In this document: one piece after another, positions 1 to 8,304 of the stretch
Numbering within the stretch: the stretch's first letter is position 1
Layout of the letters: each line of letters starts with the position of its first letter
Origin: Hyphomicrobium sp. ghe19
Lineage (GTDB): Bacteria > Pseudomonadota > Alphaproteobacteria > Rhizobiales > Hyphomicrobiaceae
Assembly (NCBI RefSeq): GCF_902712875.1
Contig: NZ_LR743509.1
Span: forward strand, 558,001 to 622,000
Reading direction: 5' to 3'
DNA: 64,000 bases
Notes under the pieces: generated by a model
What the model was told of the DNA's origin: nothing
The model's database searches: none
What the model saw: only the letters and a program-made list of their open reading frames with translations
Program-made: the position numbers and the translations under genes

Positions 1-2444
1 GCAAGAGTGGGTACGTCGCCGAATGCCGTCTTGTGGCGCTCGACCGTTTCGCGGGCGATCTCTCGGAGGCCGACGCCCTCCACCTGCGTATGCGTGCCGG
101 TGAAGTAGCGATCGACGAAGCTCGAACGCAGGCCGACAGCGTCGAAGATCTGCGCGCCGCAATAGGACTGATAGGTGGAGATGCCCATCTTCGCCATGAC
201 CTTCAGCATGGCTTTGCCGATGGCCTTGATGAAGCGCTTCTTGACCATCTCGGGGGTCGTTCCCTCGGGAAGATCCGGCAGCATGGTGTAGAGCGTTTCG
301 AACGCGAGATAGGGATTGATCGCCTCGGCGCCGTAGCCTGCAAGCGTGCAGAATTGATTGATCTCGTGGGCTTCGCCCGTCTCGACGACGAGACCGACCG
401 AGGTTCGCAAACCTTGCTTGATCAGGTGATGGTGGACGGCCGAGGTTGCGAGCAACGAGGGCAGCGCCACGCGGTCCGGACCGGCGCGCCGATCGGACAA
501 GATGATGATGTTGTATTCTTTGGCGCGAACGTACTCTTCCGCTTCGGCGCAGATGCCGTCGAGCGCGGGGCCCATGCCGCCTTCGCCCTTCTCGGCGGGA
601 TAGGTGATGTCGATCGTGATCGATTCGAAATCGTTGTCCTTCACGGCGCCGATGCCGCGAATACGCTCGAGGTCTTCGTTCGTCAGGATAGGCTGATCGA
701 CTTCGAGCCGCTTCTGCTTCGAGGTGCCCTGAAGATCGAGCAGGTTCGGACGCGGACCGATGAACGAGACGAGACTCATCACCAGCTCTTCGCGGATCGA
801 GTCGATCGGCGGGTTCGTCACCTGCGCGAAGTTTTGCTTGAAGTAAGTGTGCAGCAGCTTCGACTTCGACGAGAGCGCCGAGATCGGGGTGTCGGTTCCC
901 ATCGAGCCGGTGGCTTCTTCGCCCTTCTCGGCCATGGGGGTCAGCAGGAACTTGATGCTTTCCTGCGTGTAGCCGAACGACTGCTGCAGATCGAGCAGCG
1001 CAACGTTCGACTTCGGCGCGATGATGCCTTTTGACGGGAGCGGCAGGTCGGAGACCTTGATCTGCGTGCGCTTCAGCCACGTTTCATATGGATGGCTTGC
1101 CGCGATCTCGGCCTTCAGCTCCTCATCGGAGATGATGCAACCCTTCTCGAGGTCGATCAGCAGCATCTTGCCGGGCTGCAGTCGCCACTTCTTGACGATG
1201 TTTTCCTCGGCGACCGGCAGCACGCCAGACTCCGACGACATGATGACGGTGTCGTCTTTGGTGACGAGATAGCGTGCCGGGCGCAAACCGTTGCGATCGA
1301 GCGTCGCGCCGATCTGGCGGCCGTCGGTGAACGCCATCGCGGCGGGGCCGTCCCACGGCTCCATCAAGCAGGCATGATATTCGTAGAATGCACGGCGCTT
1401 GGTATCCATCGTCGGATTGCCGGCCCAGGCTTCCGGGATCAGCATCATCGCAGCGTGCGAAAGGCTGTAGCCGCCCATGACGAGGAACTCGAGGGCGTTG
1501 TCGAAGCACGCGGTGTCGGACTGGCCTTCATAGGAGATCGGCCAGAGCTTCGAGATGCGATCGCCGAATAGCGGCGACGATACGGATGCCTGACGTGCCG
1601 CCATCCAGTTGACGTTGCCGCGCAGCGTGTTGATTTCGCCGTTATGGGCAACCATCCGGTAGGGATGGGCGAGCTTCCACGACGGGAAGGTGTTGGTCGA
1701 GAAACGCTGGTGGACGAGGGCAAGCGCCGACACGAGGCGCGGATCGGAGAGGTCTTTGTAATAGGCCTTCACCTGATACGACAGGAACATGCCCTTGTAG
1801 ACGACGGTGCGAGTCGACAGGGACACCGTGTAATGGCCGATGTCGCGACCCTTGTAGGCATCGTGAATTGCGTTCGAGACGACCTTGCGAACGATATAGA
1901 GGTGGCGTTCGAATTCTTCCTGATCGGTCATCGATGCGGGTCGGCGGATGAATACCTGACGCTGCACCGGTTCGACGTCGCGCACCATTACCGAGAGACA
2001 GCTGTTGTCGACGGGCACCGTGCGCCAGCCGATCAGCTCGAGACCTTCTTCCTTGAGGCAGCGCGACCAGACGCGCTCGCAGTGGGCGCGCAGCCGGTCA
2101 TCGCGCGGCATGAAGATCTGGCCGACCGCATAGTGACCCGGCGCCGGCAGTTCGAAGCCAGCGGCCTTCGTCTCGGCGGCTAAGAAATCGTGGGGAATTT
2201 GTATCAGAATGCCGGCGCCGTCGCCGGAGAGGGGGTCGGCGCCAACAGCGCCACGGTGCTCGAGGTTTTCGAGAATTTTGAGCGCGCCTTCAACAATGGC
2301 GTGCGACTTCAGTCCTTTGAGGTTCGCAATAAATCCGACGCCACATGCGTCGCGTTCAAGGGCTGGATCAAAAAGCCCTTGCGCCGCCGGGCGGGTCTCA
2401 TCGCCGATTTCATCATCCAGCGGATACTGGTAGCCTTCGCTCAT
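1..2444 (-). CDS. gltB: Glutamate synthase large subunit, 5' part (cut by window edge)
   Basis: This is the N-terminal 814 or so residues of the NADPH-GOGAT large chain, which makes glutamate from glutamine and 2-oxoglutarate in ammonia assimilation. The gene reads leftwards out of the window, so the FMN and Fe-S parts are missing. The start is ATG at 2444. A propeptide of about 33 residues precedes DACGVGFIANL; Cys34 is the expected N-terminal nucleophile of the class II glutaminase domain after processing. Other visible motifs are HQRFSTNTFPSW, NGEINTLRGN and, further on, YQSYCGAQIFDAVGL of the central domain. Full-length proteins have about 1,550 residues. No frameshift is visible. The family assignment is very secure. 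Confidence 0.96.
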   Translation of the reverse strand, partial: MSEGYQYPLDDEIGDETRPAAQGLFDPALERDACGVGFIANLKGLKSHAIVEGALKILENLEHRGAVGADPLSGDGAGILIQIPHDFLAAETKAAGFELPAPGHYAVGQIFMPRDDRLRAHCERVWSRCLKEEGLELIGWRTVPVDNSCLSVMVRDVEPVQRQVFIRRPASMTDQEEFERHLYIVRKVVSNAIHDAYKGRDIGHYTVSLSTRTVVYKGMFLSYQVKAYYKDLSDPRLVSALALVHQRFSTNTFPSWKLAHPYRMVAHNGEINTLRGNVNWMAARQASVSSPLFGDRISKLWPISYEGQSDTACFDNALEFLVMGGYSLSHAAMMLIPEAWAGNPTMDTKRRAFYEYHACLMEPWDGPAAMAFTDGRQIGATLDRNGLRPARYLVTKDDTVIMSSESGVLPVAEENIVKKWRLQPGKMLLIDLEKGCIISDEELKAEIAASHPYETWLKRTQIKVSDLPLPSKGIIAPKSNVALLDLQQSFGYTQESIKFLLTPMAEKGEEATGSMGTDTPISALSSKSKLLHTYFKQNFAQVTNPPIDSIREELVMSLVSFIGPRPNLLDLQGTSKQKRLEVDQPILTNEDLERIRGIGAVKDNDFESITIDITYPAEKGEGGMGPALDGICAEAEEYVRAKEYNIIILSDRRAGPDRVALPSLLATSAVHHHLIKQGLRTSVGLVVETGEAHEINQFCTLAGYGAEAINPYLAFETLYTMLPDLPEGTTPEMVKKRFIKAIGKAMLKVMAKMGISTYQSYCGAQIFDAVGLRSSFVDRYFTGTHTQVEGVGLREIARETVERHKTAFGDVPTL

Positions 2445-3031
2445 CTGTTGCCTCGTTGCCTCGTAGGCCTGTGTGGCCTAAATTTCAAAACTTCGGTGTG
2501 GTAGGACGCCTATCGAAGGCGCGGCTCATTCAATGTTTGGTGCAGCGCTACGCCGCCGGAGGAGACCACCGGTCACGCATAGCGCGGGCGTTTTCGGTCA
2601 CATCGGGCCAAGGCGCTGCGGCGTACGGCATGAAGCCCGCGGCCGAATTCGCGGCTCTGCAAACCGCACATCCTGCTATCAAACACCTAATGTTCTCCCA
2701 CGCCACGTCACGCCGCAAAGCATTGCCTCGGCCGATCGTGTAACGTCCGCACCGTTCTTCGTGCTAGCCGGATCGGCGCACAAAGGACAGCAATGTTGAC
2801 CTATCTAACAAATTCTACAGATTTGGCACTGCGGCACAAGCGGTAAGAAGCACTGACCGTCGCAATCGTTTTTGGCAAGGTTCAAGACCTCGCGCAGCAA
2901 CAAAATTTCCTCAGGCGGAGGGGACAATGCAAACGGCAGCCGCGCCGGGACGCAGCTGCCGCTCGATACGTGGCATTAAGTGGTGAAACGGGGTCCGCCG
3001 GGCGCGGGTGTCAGGCGGTGGCCGTCAGACG
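2445..3031. other. Intergenic region, nothing recognised
   Basis: About 590 bases lie between the gltB start and the small heat-shock gene stop. It must contain the gltB promoter. I see no convincing gene, RNA or terminator. A 17-codon ORF at about 2792, behind AAAGGACAGCA, could encode a tiny peptide, but nothing supports it further. Confidence 0.5.
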
Positions 3032-3490
3032 TCAGGCGGCAGCATTGGCCTCAAGCTGCTGGACGCCACCCGATGTGCCGATCGCGATCGTCCGGGGCTT
3101 CTTGCTCTCAGGGACGTTGCGGACCAGGTCGATGTGGAGGAGGCCGTTCTCGAACTTCGCGCCAGTGACATCGACGTGATCAGCGAGCTGGAAGCGGCGC
3201 TCGAACGCTCGGGCTGCAATGCCGCGATGCAGATATGTCTTCTCCGCGGCTTCTGGAGCCTTCTCACCAGCAACCGAAAGGGTCTGCTCCTTGACCTCGA
3301 TCATCAGCTCGTTCTGCGCAAAGCCTGCGACCGCCAGAGTGATCCGGTAGGCGTTCTCTCCGGTGCGTTCAATGTTATATGGCGGATACGTGGATTCGCT
3401 GTCGTAGCCGGCGGACTGATCCAACAGCTGGAAGAGCCGATCGAAGCCGATAGCGGAGCGATAAAAGGGAGCGAATTCTGCGTGTCTCAT
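3032..3490 (-). CDS. Small heat-shock protein, Hsp20/alpha-crystallin family (IbpA type)
   Basis: A 152-residue ATP-independent holdase chaperone that binds unfolding proteins in the cytoplasm. The N-terminal FDRLFQLLD segment, the alpha-crystallin domain from about residue 35 (YPPYNIERTGENAYRI, then ITLAVAGF) and the region FERRFQLADHVDV...FENGLLHIDL are typical of class A rhizobial IbpA-like proteins. The C-terminal anchor is present as KKPRTIAI. The ATG at 3490 follows AGAGGA at a 6-base spacing. That ribosome-binding site is buried in a ROSE-like hairpin (separate entry), so heat induction by RNA melting is likely. The gene stands alone, with gltB downstream on the same strand. Confidence 0.93.
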   Translation of the reverse strand: MRHAEFAPFYRSAIGFDRLFQLLDQSAGYDSESTYPPYNIERTGENAYRITLAVAGFAQNELMIEVKEQTLSVAGEKAPEAAEKTYLHRGIAARAFERRFQLADHVDVTGAKFENGLLHIDLVRNVPESKKPRTIAIGTSGGVQQLEANAAA

Positions 3491-3590
3491 GACATATCCT
3501 CTTAAGAAGCGACATGTGAGCCGGCCTTCTGGACCGGCCCTTTTCTTTGTGCGGCCCCGCTTTGCGGCGACCGCAACACAGAGGTAGGAA
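3491..3590 (-). promoter_or_regulatory. ROSE-like RNA thermometer in the 5' UTR of the hsp20 gene
   Basis: On the minus strand the leader can fold into three hairpins. The first is UUGCGG-UCG-CCGCAA (about 3566-3580) and the second is GCCGG...CCGGC (about 3521-3541). The third (3492-3517) sequesters the Shine-Dalgarno sequence: ACAUGUC-(G)-CUU pairs with GAG-GAUAUGU, so AGAGGA is masked and a single G is bulged. The segment UCGCU opposite the SD matches the U-Y-G-C-U signature of ROSE elements, which control small heat-shock genes in rhizobia. The pairing was read directly from the sequence; temperature response is inferred. Confidence 0.8.
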
Positions 3591-3609
3591 GCGGAAAAAG
3601 GGCTTCAAG

Positions 3610-3652
3610 AGGGTTTCGCCAGAGTTTCGCGAGAGTTTCGCGAGAGTTTCCG
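3610..3652 (+). repeat. Short tandem repeat, about four 11-bp units
   Basis: The unit AGAGTTTCGCG occurs twice exactly and is flanked by two degenerate copies (GGGTTTCGCC and AGAGTTTCCGG). It lies between the divergent hsp20 and alpha/beta-hydrolase genes, roughly 100-140 bases upstream of the latter. No function is evident. Confidence 0.7.
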
Positions 3653-3748
3653 GCGATATCGTGTGTTACGGCGTTATTCGGAATTACCGTAGCCGGGCTC
3701 CGGCTCCGGGGTGGCCGACCGCCGGATGCAGCCTAAAAAGAGAGGCAG

Positions 3749-4717
3749 ATGGAACTCGTTTCACTCTCAATCAATCCCGTTCCGAGCGGCGCGAAGGTGA
3801 CAGCCTTCGACGGCTACGACGGGTTGAAGCTTCGGTGCGCTCTCTGGGAAGCGACGCGGGGGCCATCGCGGGGTACGGTCTGCATCGTGCAGGGCCGCGG
3901 CGAGTTCATTGAAAAGTATTTCGAGGTTATCGCGGACTTGCGGCGGCGCGGGTTCGCCGTCGCGACATTCGATCTGCGCGGGCAGGGCGGTTCGGAGCGC
4001 ATGCTCTCGAACCGGCGCAAAGGGCACGTCGTGGCCTTCACCGAATACGACCGCGATCTCGCAATCTTCATCGATGAGGTCGTGAAGCCATCGTTGCCGC
4101 AACCATTGATCGGGCTTGGCCATTCGCTCGGGGGCAATATCCTGCTGCGCGGGGCGCAGGACGAAGCGAGTCCTTTCGCGCGGATGATCCTGCTGTCGCC
4201 GATGATCGAGATCCACGAGCGGATGCTTGGCGCCAGCCGGCCCGTTGCGACAGCGTATTCTTCGATCCTGTCGCTCTGCGGGTTTGCGACCACGTACGTC
4301 CGCGGCGGCGGGGATGAGCCGAACGACCTCGGCGAATTCGAGGGCAACAGGCTGACGGCCGACCACGTGCGCTGGTCACGCGTTAAATCGATCATCGAAG
4401 CCGCCCCTGATCTGGCGCTGGGTGCGCCGACCGTCGGCTGGCTCCGAGCTGCCCTTCGCAGTTGTGCGATGCTTTCGCGGCCGGACTACCCGAAATACGT
4501 CTCTGTGCCGATGATGGTGTTCGCCGCCGGTGCGGATCATGTCGTTTCATCGCAGGCAATCGAGGATTTCGCCGTGGATCTCAAATCCGGCGGGCACATC
4601 CTCATGCCGGGCTCGCGACACGAAATTTTGCAAGAGACCGACGCCATACGCCAGCGGTTTTGGGCAGCCTTCGACGCGTACATGGGCATCGAAACGTCGT
4701 TGTCGGAACGGGTTTAG
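3749..4717 (+). CDS. Alpha/beta hydrolase, lysophospholipase-like (Hydrolase_4 family)
   Basis: A 322-residue serine hydrolase resembling monoacylglycerol lipase/lysophospholipase L2. The nucleophile elbow is GHSLGG with Ser126. An oxyanion-region motif QGRGEFIEKY (about residues 48-57) and FDLRGQGGS (about 74-82) are typical of this group. The C-terminal part carries the expected Asp (AAGADHVV) and His (GSRHEIL). The ATG follows AGAGGCAG. The substrate cannot be deduced; a lipid or carboxyl ester is likely. The 3' end overlaps the convergent hisN gene by 4 bases. No signal peptide is visible, so it is probably cytoplasmic. Confidence 0.87.
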   Translation: MELVSLSINPVPSGAKVTAFDGYDGLKLRCALWEATRGPSRGTVCIVQGRGEFIEKYFEVIADLRRRGFAVATFDLRGQGGSERMLSNRRKGHVVAFTEYDRDLAIFIDEVVKPSLPQPLIGLGHSLGGNILLRGAQDEASPFARMILLSPMIEIHERMLGASRPVATAYSSILSLCGFATTYVRGGGDEPNDLGEFEGNRLTADHVRWSRVKSIIEAAPDLALGAPTVGWLRAALRSCAMLSRPDYPKYVSVPMMVFAAGADHVVSSQAIEDFAVDLKSGGHILMPGSRHEILQETDAIRQRFWAAFDAYMGIETSLSERV

Positions 4718-5526
4718 AGTTTATTGATCATCGTGAGGGCGTCTTCATGCAGACGGGCGTCGCCCGTCGCAATGATGTTTCCGCCGCTCGCTGGGCTGCC
4801 GCCGGTCCACGTCGTGATGACGCCGCCAGCACGTTCGATGATCGGGATGAGCGCCGCGATATCGTAGGACTTCAGACCGGGCTCGATGATGATATCGATG
4901 AGACCTGCGGCGAGCAGGCAGTAACCGTAGCAGTCGCCGCCATAGCGCGTGAGCCGCGCCTTTTCCTTCAGCGTCGAAAGGGCGGACTGTTGTTCGGGCC
5001 CTTCGAACATTTCGGGGTGGGTGGTCGTCAAAACTGCATCGTCGATGCGGGTGCACTCGCGCGTCTTGAGCCGCACGGGCCGGCCGCCTCGGACGCTGTG
5101 ATAGGCAGCCTTATCGGTGGACCAGAAGCGTTCGCCGGTGAAGGGCTGATCCATGAGGCCGAAGACCGGCACGCCGTCCTGGAGAACGCCGATCAACGTG
5201 CCCCAAAGCGGCGACCCGATGATAAATGATCGCGTGCCGTCGATCGGATCGATGATCCATTGGTAGGGGCTCGAACCGGATTTCGTTCCGAACTCTTCGC
5301 CGACGATGCCGTGATCAGGGAATCTTGTTGCCAGCGCTTGCGATATGGCTTTTTCCGCGCCGCGGTCAGCCTTGGTTACCGGGTCGAAGGCGCCGCCTAT
5401 GGCTTTGTTTTCCACAGGCATTGTCTTGCGAAAATGCTTGAGGATAACCGGGCCTGAAATATCGGCCAGTTCGTGGGCCACGCGGATTATGGCCTGAAGT
5501 TCCGCTGCGGGTGACGTTCCCGGCAC
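4714..5526 (-). CDS. hisN: Histidinol-phosphatase, inositol monophosphatase fold
   Basis: A Mg-dependent phosphatase of the IMPase superfamily, likely removing phosphate from L-histidinol phosphate in histidine biosynthesis. Metal-binding motifs are complete: DPVTKADRGAE, then GEEFG, then DPIDGTRSF and, near the C-terminus, SYDIAALIPIIERAGG. The HisN-type alphaproteobacterial variant is favoured over true SuhB by the DPIDGTRSF and GGDCYGYCLLA segments. A TTG at 5547 would add 7 residues, but the GTG at 5526, behind AGGGTGAGC, fits the family N-terminus better. Two MmgR/suhB-family sRNAs lie just upstream, a known neighbourhood for this RNA family. An IMPase or other sugar phosphatase role is the alternative. 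Confidence 0.85.
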   Translation of the reverse strand: MPGTSPAAELQAIIRVAHELADISGPVILKHFRKTMPVENKAIGGAFDPVTKADRGAEKAISQALATRFPDHGIVGEEFGTKSGSSPYQWIIDPIDGTRSFIIGSPLWGTLIGVLQDGVPVFGLMDQPFTGERFWSTDKAAYHSVRGGRPVRLKTRECTRIDDAVLTTTHPEMFEGPEQQSALSTLKEKARLTRYGGDCYGYCLLAAGLIDIIIEPGLKSYDIAALIPIIERAGGVITTWTGGSPASGGNIIATGDARLHEDALTMINKL

Positions 5527-5740
5527 GCGCTCACCCTGCGATTTCAAGTGTTTGCTAGATGTCCCAATTACTATCAGACGTTACTTCGAGATACTGCAAT
5601 CTTGAGCTAGATACACATTAGTAACGTAAGTTGTTGCGGGCCTGATACACGCGCATCCCAATGTGCTAGGATAATACTCGTGGAGATTGCGGCGAGGGTC
5701 GAAGCAGCCCATCGTTACGAGGTGATTGCGTTGACACGCT

Positions 5741-5814
5741 TCATCGCAATCGCTGCCCAATTTGGGCGTTTCCTCCCTAGACTTGGGCCGTTCGGCTTCG
5801 GACGGCCTTTCTTT
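5741..5814 (+). ncRNA. mmgR: MmgR/suhB-family (alpha-r8) trans-acting small RNA, copy 1
   Basis: The candidate RNA has a 5' hairpin GCCCAA/TTGGGC, an unpaired TTTCCTCCCTAG stretch with an anti-Shine-Dalgarno CCUCCC core, and an intrinsic terminator at 5786-5807 (GGCCGTTC stem, T-rich tail). This is the arrangement known for the MmgR/suhB RNA family of alphaproteobacteria, which tunes storage-granule (PHB) formation in Sinorhizobium. The family was named for its position beside suhB-type genes, and here hisN is adjacent. The 5' end is approximate and no convincing promoter was fixed. A 33-base core is identical in copy 2. Confidence 0.72.
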
Positions 5815-5969
5815 ATGGGAATTGCTCTTCGCGCGCCAGTTGCAACTGGGACGCCCGGAAAATGGGCCTTGCGGCGAGGTCCGCGTTTCAAGCTCGTCAG
5901 ACCTGCGCAAATCGCATTTGCTGATAATGCGCTGCACCTTTATTTTTTGCAGTGCGATATGTGAGCTCG

Positions 5970-6050
5970 GCTCGCGCTTCGCAGCCCTCCTTGGGCGTTT
6001 CCTCCCTAGACTTGGGCCGTTCGTGAAAAATTCGGACGGCCCTTTTTCTT
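5970..6050 (+). ncRNA. mmgR: MmgR/suhB-family (alpha-r8) trans-acting small RNA, copy 2
   Basis: This second copy starts about 230 bases downstream of the first. The block from TTGGGCG to GGCCGTTCG (5991-6023) is identical to copy 1 over 33 bases. The terminator stem GGGCCGT/ACGGCCC (6014-6042) has a different loop (GTGAAAAATT) and a longer T tract. The 5' hairpin is shorter (GCCC/GGGC). Divergence outside the core suggests two independently transcribed, long-standing paralogues rather than a fresh duplication. The 5' boundary is a guess from structure. Confidence 0.72.
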
Positions 6051-6073
6051 TATAAATTTGGTAAAGCGGCGCG

Positions 6074-6973
6074 TTACTCGGCTGCGGCGCGATAGTCGAG
6101 CAGCGCCGGTACTTCGCGAAACAGAGACGTGACGATCTCTTTCAGCGCTTCTGCAAGACGCGCGTAGCCAGCCGTTTCCTGGAATGTCAGTTCGTTGATG
6201 TAGAGGCCGCGGTTGATTTCAACCTGAATGGCATGCGTGCCGCGCGCCGGCCGGCCGTGATGTTCGGTTATGTAGCCGCCGGCGTACGGCCGGTTCAACT
6301 GCACCTTGAAGCCACGGCGCTGAAACTCGTCTCTGACCAGCAGCGTCAGCCGCGGATCGGCGGCGGCGCCGAACCTGTCACCTACGACGATATCGGGCCG
6401 TTGTGCGCCACCCGGTGCCATCGCCGTCGACGGCATGGAGTGGCAGTCGATGAGGACGGCGTAGCCGAATGTCTCGCGCGTCGACGTGATCAGCCTCGAC
6501 AACTCGGCGTGGAAGGGAAAATAGAGCTGCTCGATTCGTGCGAGCACGCTGTCGAGGCTCAACCGGTCCGGATAAATTTCTTCGCCGTCAGCGACGATGC
6601 GAGCGACGGTACCCAGTCCGCCCGCCACGCGAATCGACTGCGTGTTCGCGTGGGCCGGCAAAGGCTCGCCGACAAGTTCCGGGTCGAGCTCGTAAGGCTC
6701 GCGGTTCAGATCAAGATAGGCGCGCGGAAAGCGGGCGCTGATGATCGGCGCTCCCAAACTCGCCACGGGCCGGAAAAGCCGGTCGACGAAGCAGTCTTCG
6801 GAGCGGCGCAGCGTTTTCGGATCAAGCCGCGAGATCGCAAGAAACTCAGGAGGATAGAGCCTGCCGGAGTGGGGCGAAGAGAACACGAAGGGTGCGGATT
6901 GAACGCGTGGTGCCAGTACGTCGAAAGACGGGAAAAATGCTCTCGGTACGTCGTGAGTTCTATCGTCGGCCAT
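6074..6973 (-). CDS. N-formylglutamate amidohydrolase family protein
   Basis: A 299-residue member of the FGase (HutG-like) family, metal-dependent hydrolases releasing formate or an amine from N-acyl amino acids. Diagnostic segments are FSSPHSGRLYP (zinc-binding region, about residues 31-41), DLNREPYELDP, IDCHSMPS and ITEHHGRP...QVEINRGLYI. No hut genes are present nearby, so a role in histidine degradation is not supported. The family often sits beside cpdR in Rhizobiales, as here in divergent orientation. The C-terminal region is complete. The physiological substrate is unknown. Confidence 0.88.
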   Translation of the reverse strand: MADDRTHDVPRAFFPSFDVLAPRVQSAPFVFSSPHSGRLYPPEFLAISRLDPKTLRRSEDCFVDRLFRPVASLGAPIISARFPRAYLDLNREPYELDPELVGEPLPAHANTQSIRVAGGLGTVARIVADGEEIYPDRLSLDSVLARIEQLYFPFHAELSRLITSTRETFGYAVLIDCHSMPSTAMAPGGAQRPDIVVGDRFGAAADPRLTLLVRDEFQRRGFKVQLNRPYAGGYITEHHGRPARGTHAIQVEINRGLYINELTFQETAGYARLAEALKEIVTSLFREVPALLDYRAAAE

Positions 6974-7257
6974 AGTCAGTTGTGTCTCGTTCAGATCCCG
7001 GCCGCAATTCGGTGTTTCGTTGCGGAATACATTGCCAATGCAGCACGCGTAAGTCCATGGAAGACTTAGGCGCGCGTCGATTGCACATAACTTGCGGAGC
7101 GAAGGTTGCCGGCGTCATGCCCGAGTGATGCAGTACTGCCGCGCTGCGTTCGGCATTTCCACAGTTTCATTCTCCGTTTACCAAAGTCGGGCCAAGTTTG
7201 CATTAGATGAGATATCGGGTACTTCTCGTCTGGGACCTTCCGCACATCAGAGTAGTC

Positions 7258-7644
7258 ATGACAGCCAAGCCCTCCAGCCTGCCGATCCGCCGCATCCTGC
7301 TCGCCGAGGATGACGACTCCATGCGCGGTTTCCTCGTCAAGGCGCTCGAAAAAGCGAACTATGACGTCGTCGCCTTCGAGAATGGCGAAGACGCGTACGA
7401 CCGCCTCAAGACCGAGCCCTTCACGCTTCTGCTCACCGACATCGTCATGCCGAAAATGGACGGCATCGAACTCGCCCGCCGCGCCAGCGAGATCGATCCC
7501 GACCTCAAGATCATGTTCATCACGGGTTTTGCGGCCGTCGTTCTCAACAGCGAAAACCAGCCTCCCAAGGACGCCCGCGTTCTGTCGAAGCCCTTCCATC
7601 TGAAGGATTTGGTGCGCGAGGTTGACCGTCTTCTGGCGGTCTGA
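7258..7644 (+). CDS. cpdR: Single-domain response regulator CpdR
   Basis: A 128-residue stand-alone receiver domain. The acidic pocket is AEDDD (about residues 17-20), the phosphoacceptor is Asp61 in LLLTDIVMPKMDG, and the conserved Thr/Lys region reads FITGF...LSKPFHLKDLV. These segments match rhizobial CpdR closely. In Caulobacter and Sinorhizobium, unphosphorylated CpdR primes the ClpXP protease for cell-cycle substrates, downstream of CckA-ChpT. An upstream in-frame ATG at 7207 exists, but the N-terminus of known CpdR proteins supports 7258. No output domain is present. A tRNA-Val gene follows. Confidence 0.88.
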   Translation: MTAKPSSLPIRRILLAEDDDSMRGFLVKALEKANYDVVAFENGEDAYDRLKTEPFTLLLTDIVMPKMDGIELARRASEIDPDLKIMFITGFAAVVLNSENQPPKDARVLSKPFHLKDLVREVDRLLAV

Positions 7645-7731
7645 GACGGGCTTATTTTCACCTGCGGCCGATTTGCCGTATTCCAGGGCTTGACCGGAGT
7701 ATCGCTAACACTCTAGAAGCTCGCTTCTTCC

Positions 7732-7806
7732 GGGCACTTAGCTCAGCGGTAGAGCACTACCTTGACATGGTAGGGGTCACAGGTTCGATCCCTGTAGTGC
7801 CCACCA
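7732..7806 (+). tRNA. tRNA-Val (anticodon GAC)
   Basis: The acceptor stem GGGCACU pairs with AGUGCCC. The D arm is GCUCAGCGGUAGAGC, the anticodon stem CUACC/GGUAG encloses the loop with GAC, and the T arm contains GGTTCGATCCC. CCA is encoded. It is followed directly by an intrinsic terminator and then by integrase remnants, so it probably served as an integration site. Confidence 0.97.
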
Positions 7807-7833
7807 TCGAAACCTCAGGGTTCGATGGTTTTT
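7804..7833 (+). terminator. Intrinsic terminator of tRNA-Val
   Basis: CCATCGAA pairs with TTCGATGG, with two extra CC/GG pairs inside, followed by five T. The stem begins within the encoded CCA end. Confidence 0.8.
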
Positions 7834-7859
7834 CCGGATTAGACTTCCCTTTCTGTGTT

Positions 7860-8190
7860 GGCCGTTCGCCGTGTGTGCCAACGAAAAGGGGCGCGACTTT
7901 AGCGGCTTTGCCAAGAGCGGTCTGGAAAGCGGCCATTCCTTCAAATGCTGGTAGGTGTCGGCGACGATTTGGGTCGATGCCCAGCCGCCAGCCTCCTGAG
8001 CCTCCTTGAGACTGCCGCGGCTTTCGAGCAGCCGGGCCACGAACGCGTGCCGGCCGAGCTTGTGAAACGAATAGCCGAATCGCTTTGACCAGCCTCGAGT
8101 CGAGCACGACCACGCGCGGCTTCCCATTCTTTGTCTTCCGCAACTGAGGCGTGGGGACCCTGCTCATGGTCGAGACGCCGTTCGGGGGTG
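7860..8190 (-). pseudogene. Decayed tyrosine recombinase (phage/island integrase), C-terminal catalytic part
   Basis: Two overlapping frames together give the catalytic C-terminus of an integrase. The upstream frame has TKNGKPRVVVLDSRLV (about 8075-8150). After a frameshift near 8075 the other frame continues RHAFVARLLESRGSLKEA, GGWASTQIVADTYQHL, containing the HxxR box, the GGW box and the catalytic Tyr. The N-terminal arm and core-binding domains are missing, and neither frame alone encodes a working protein. It lies 3' of tRNA-Val and points towards it, the usual position for an integrase of an element inserted at a tRNA 3' end. It is a remnant of a former genomic island. Confidence 0.8.
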
Positions 8191-8304
8191 ATCCGTTCGG
8201 AGGGAATTCTTGACCGGTCTGGATTACGATCTCCGAGCGGCCGCGATGCCCCCGGTCGGCGCTGCGCAAGCGCTACGCCGGACTGCCTGGAAAAGGAGAA
8301 TCTT

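Noticed and set aside
33..2183. Several plus-strand ORFs
   Set aside because: All are antisense to the clear gltB reading on the minus strand.
2792..2845. 17-codon leader peptide upstream of gltB
   Set aside because: It points away from gltB and has no terminator or attenuator after it.
5731..5736. TTGACA as -35 box for the first MmgR-like RNA
   Set aside because: With normal spacing the start would fall inside the conserved 5' stem, and no -10 box fits.
7757..8269. A complete 170-residue protein ending in GTTGIEPVTPTMSR
   Set aside because: The ending is the reverse reading of tRNA-Val, a common false extension. The useful integrase motifs are split over two frames.
8131..8304. N-terminal extension of the small membrane protein
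   Set aside because: It reads antisense through the integrase remnant, while a strong ribosome-binding site stands at 8291-8300.
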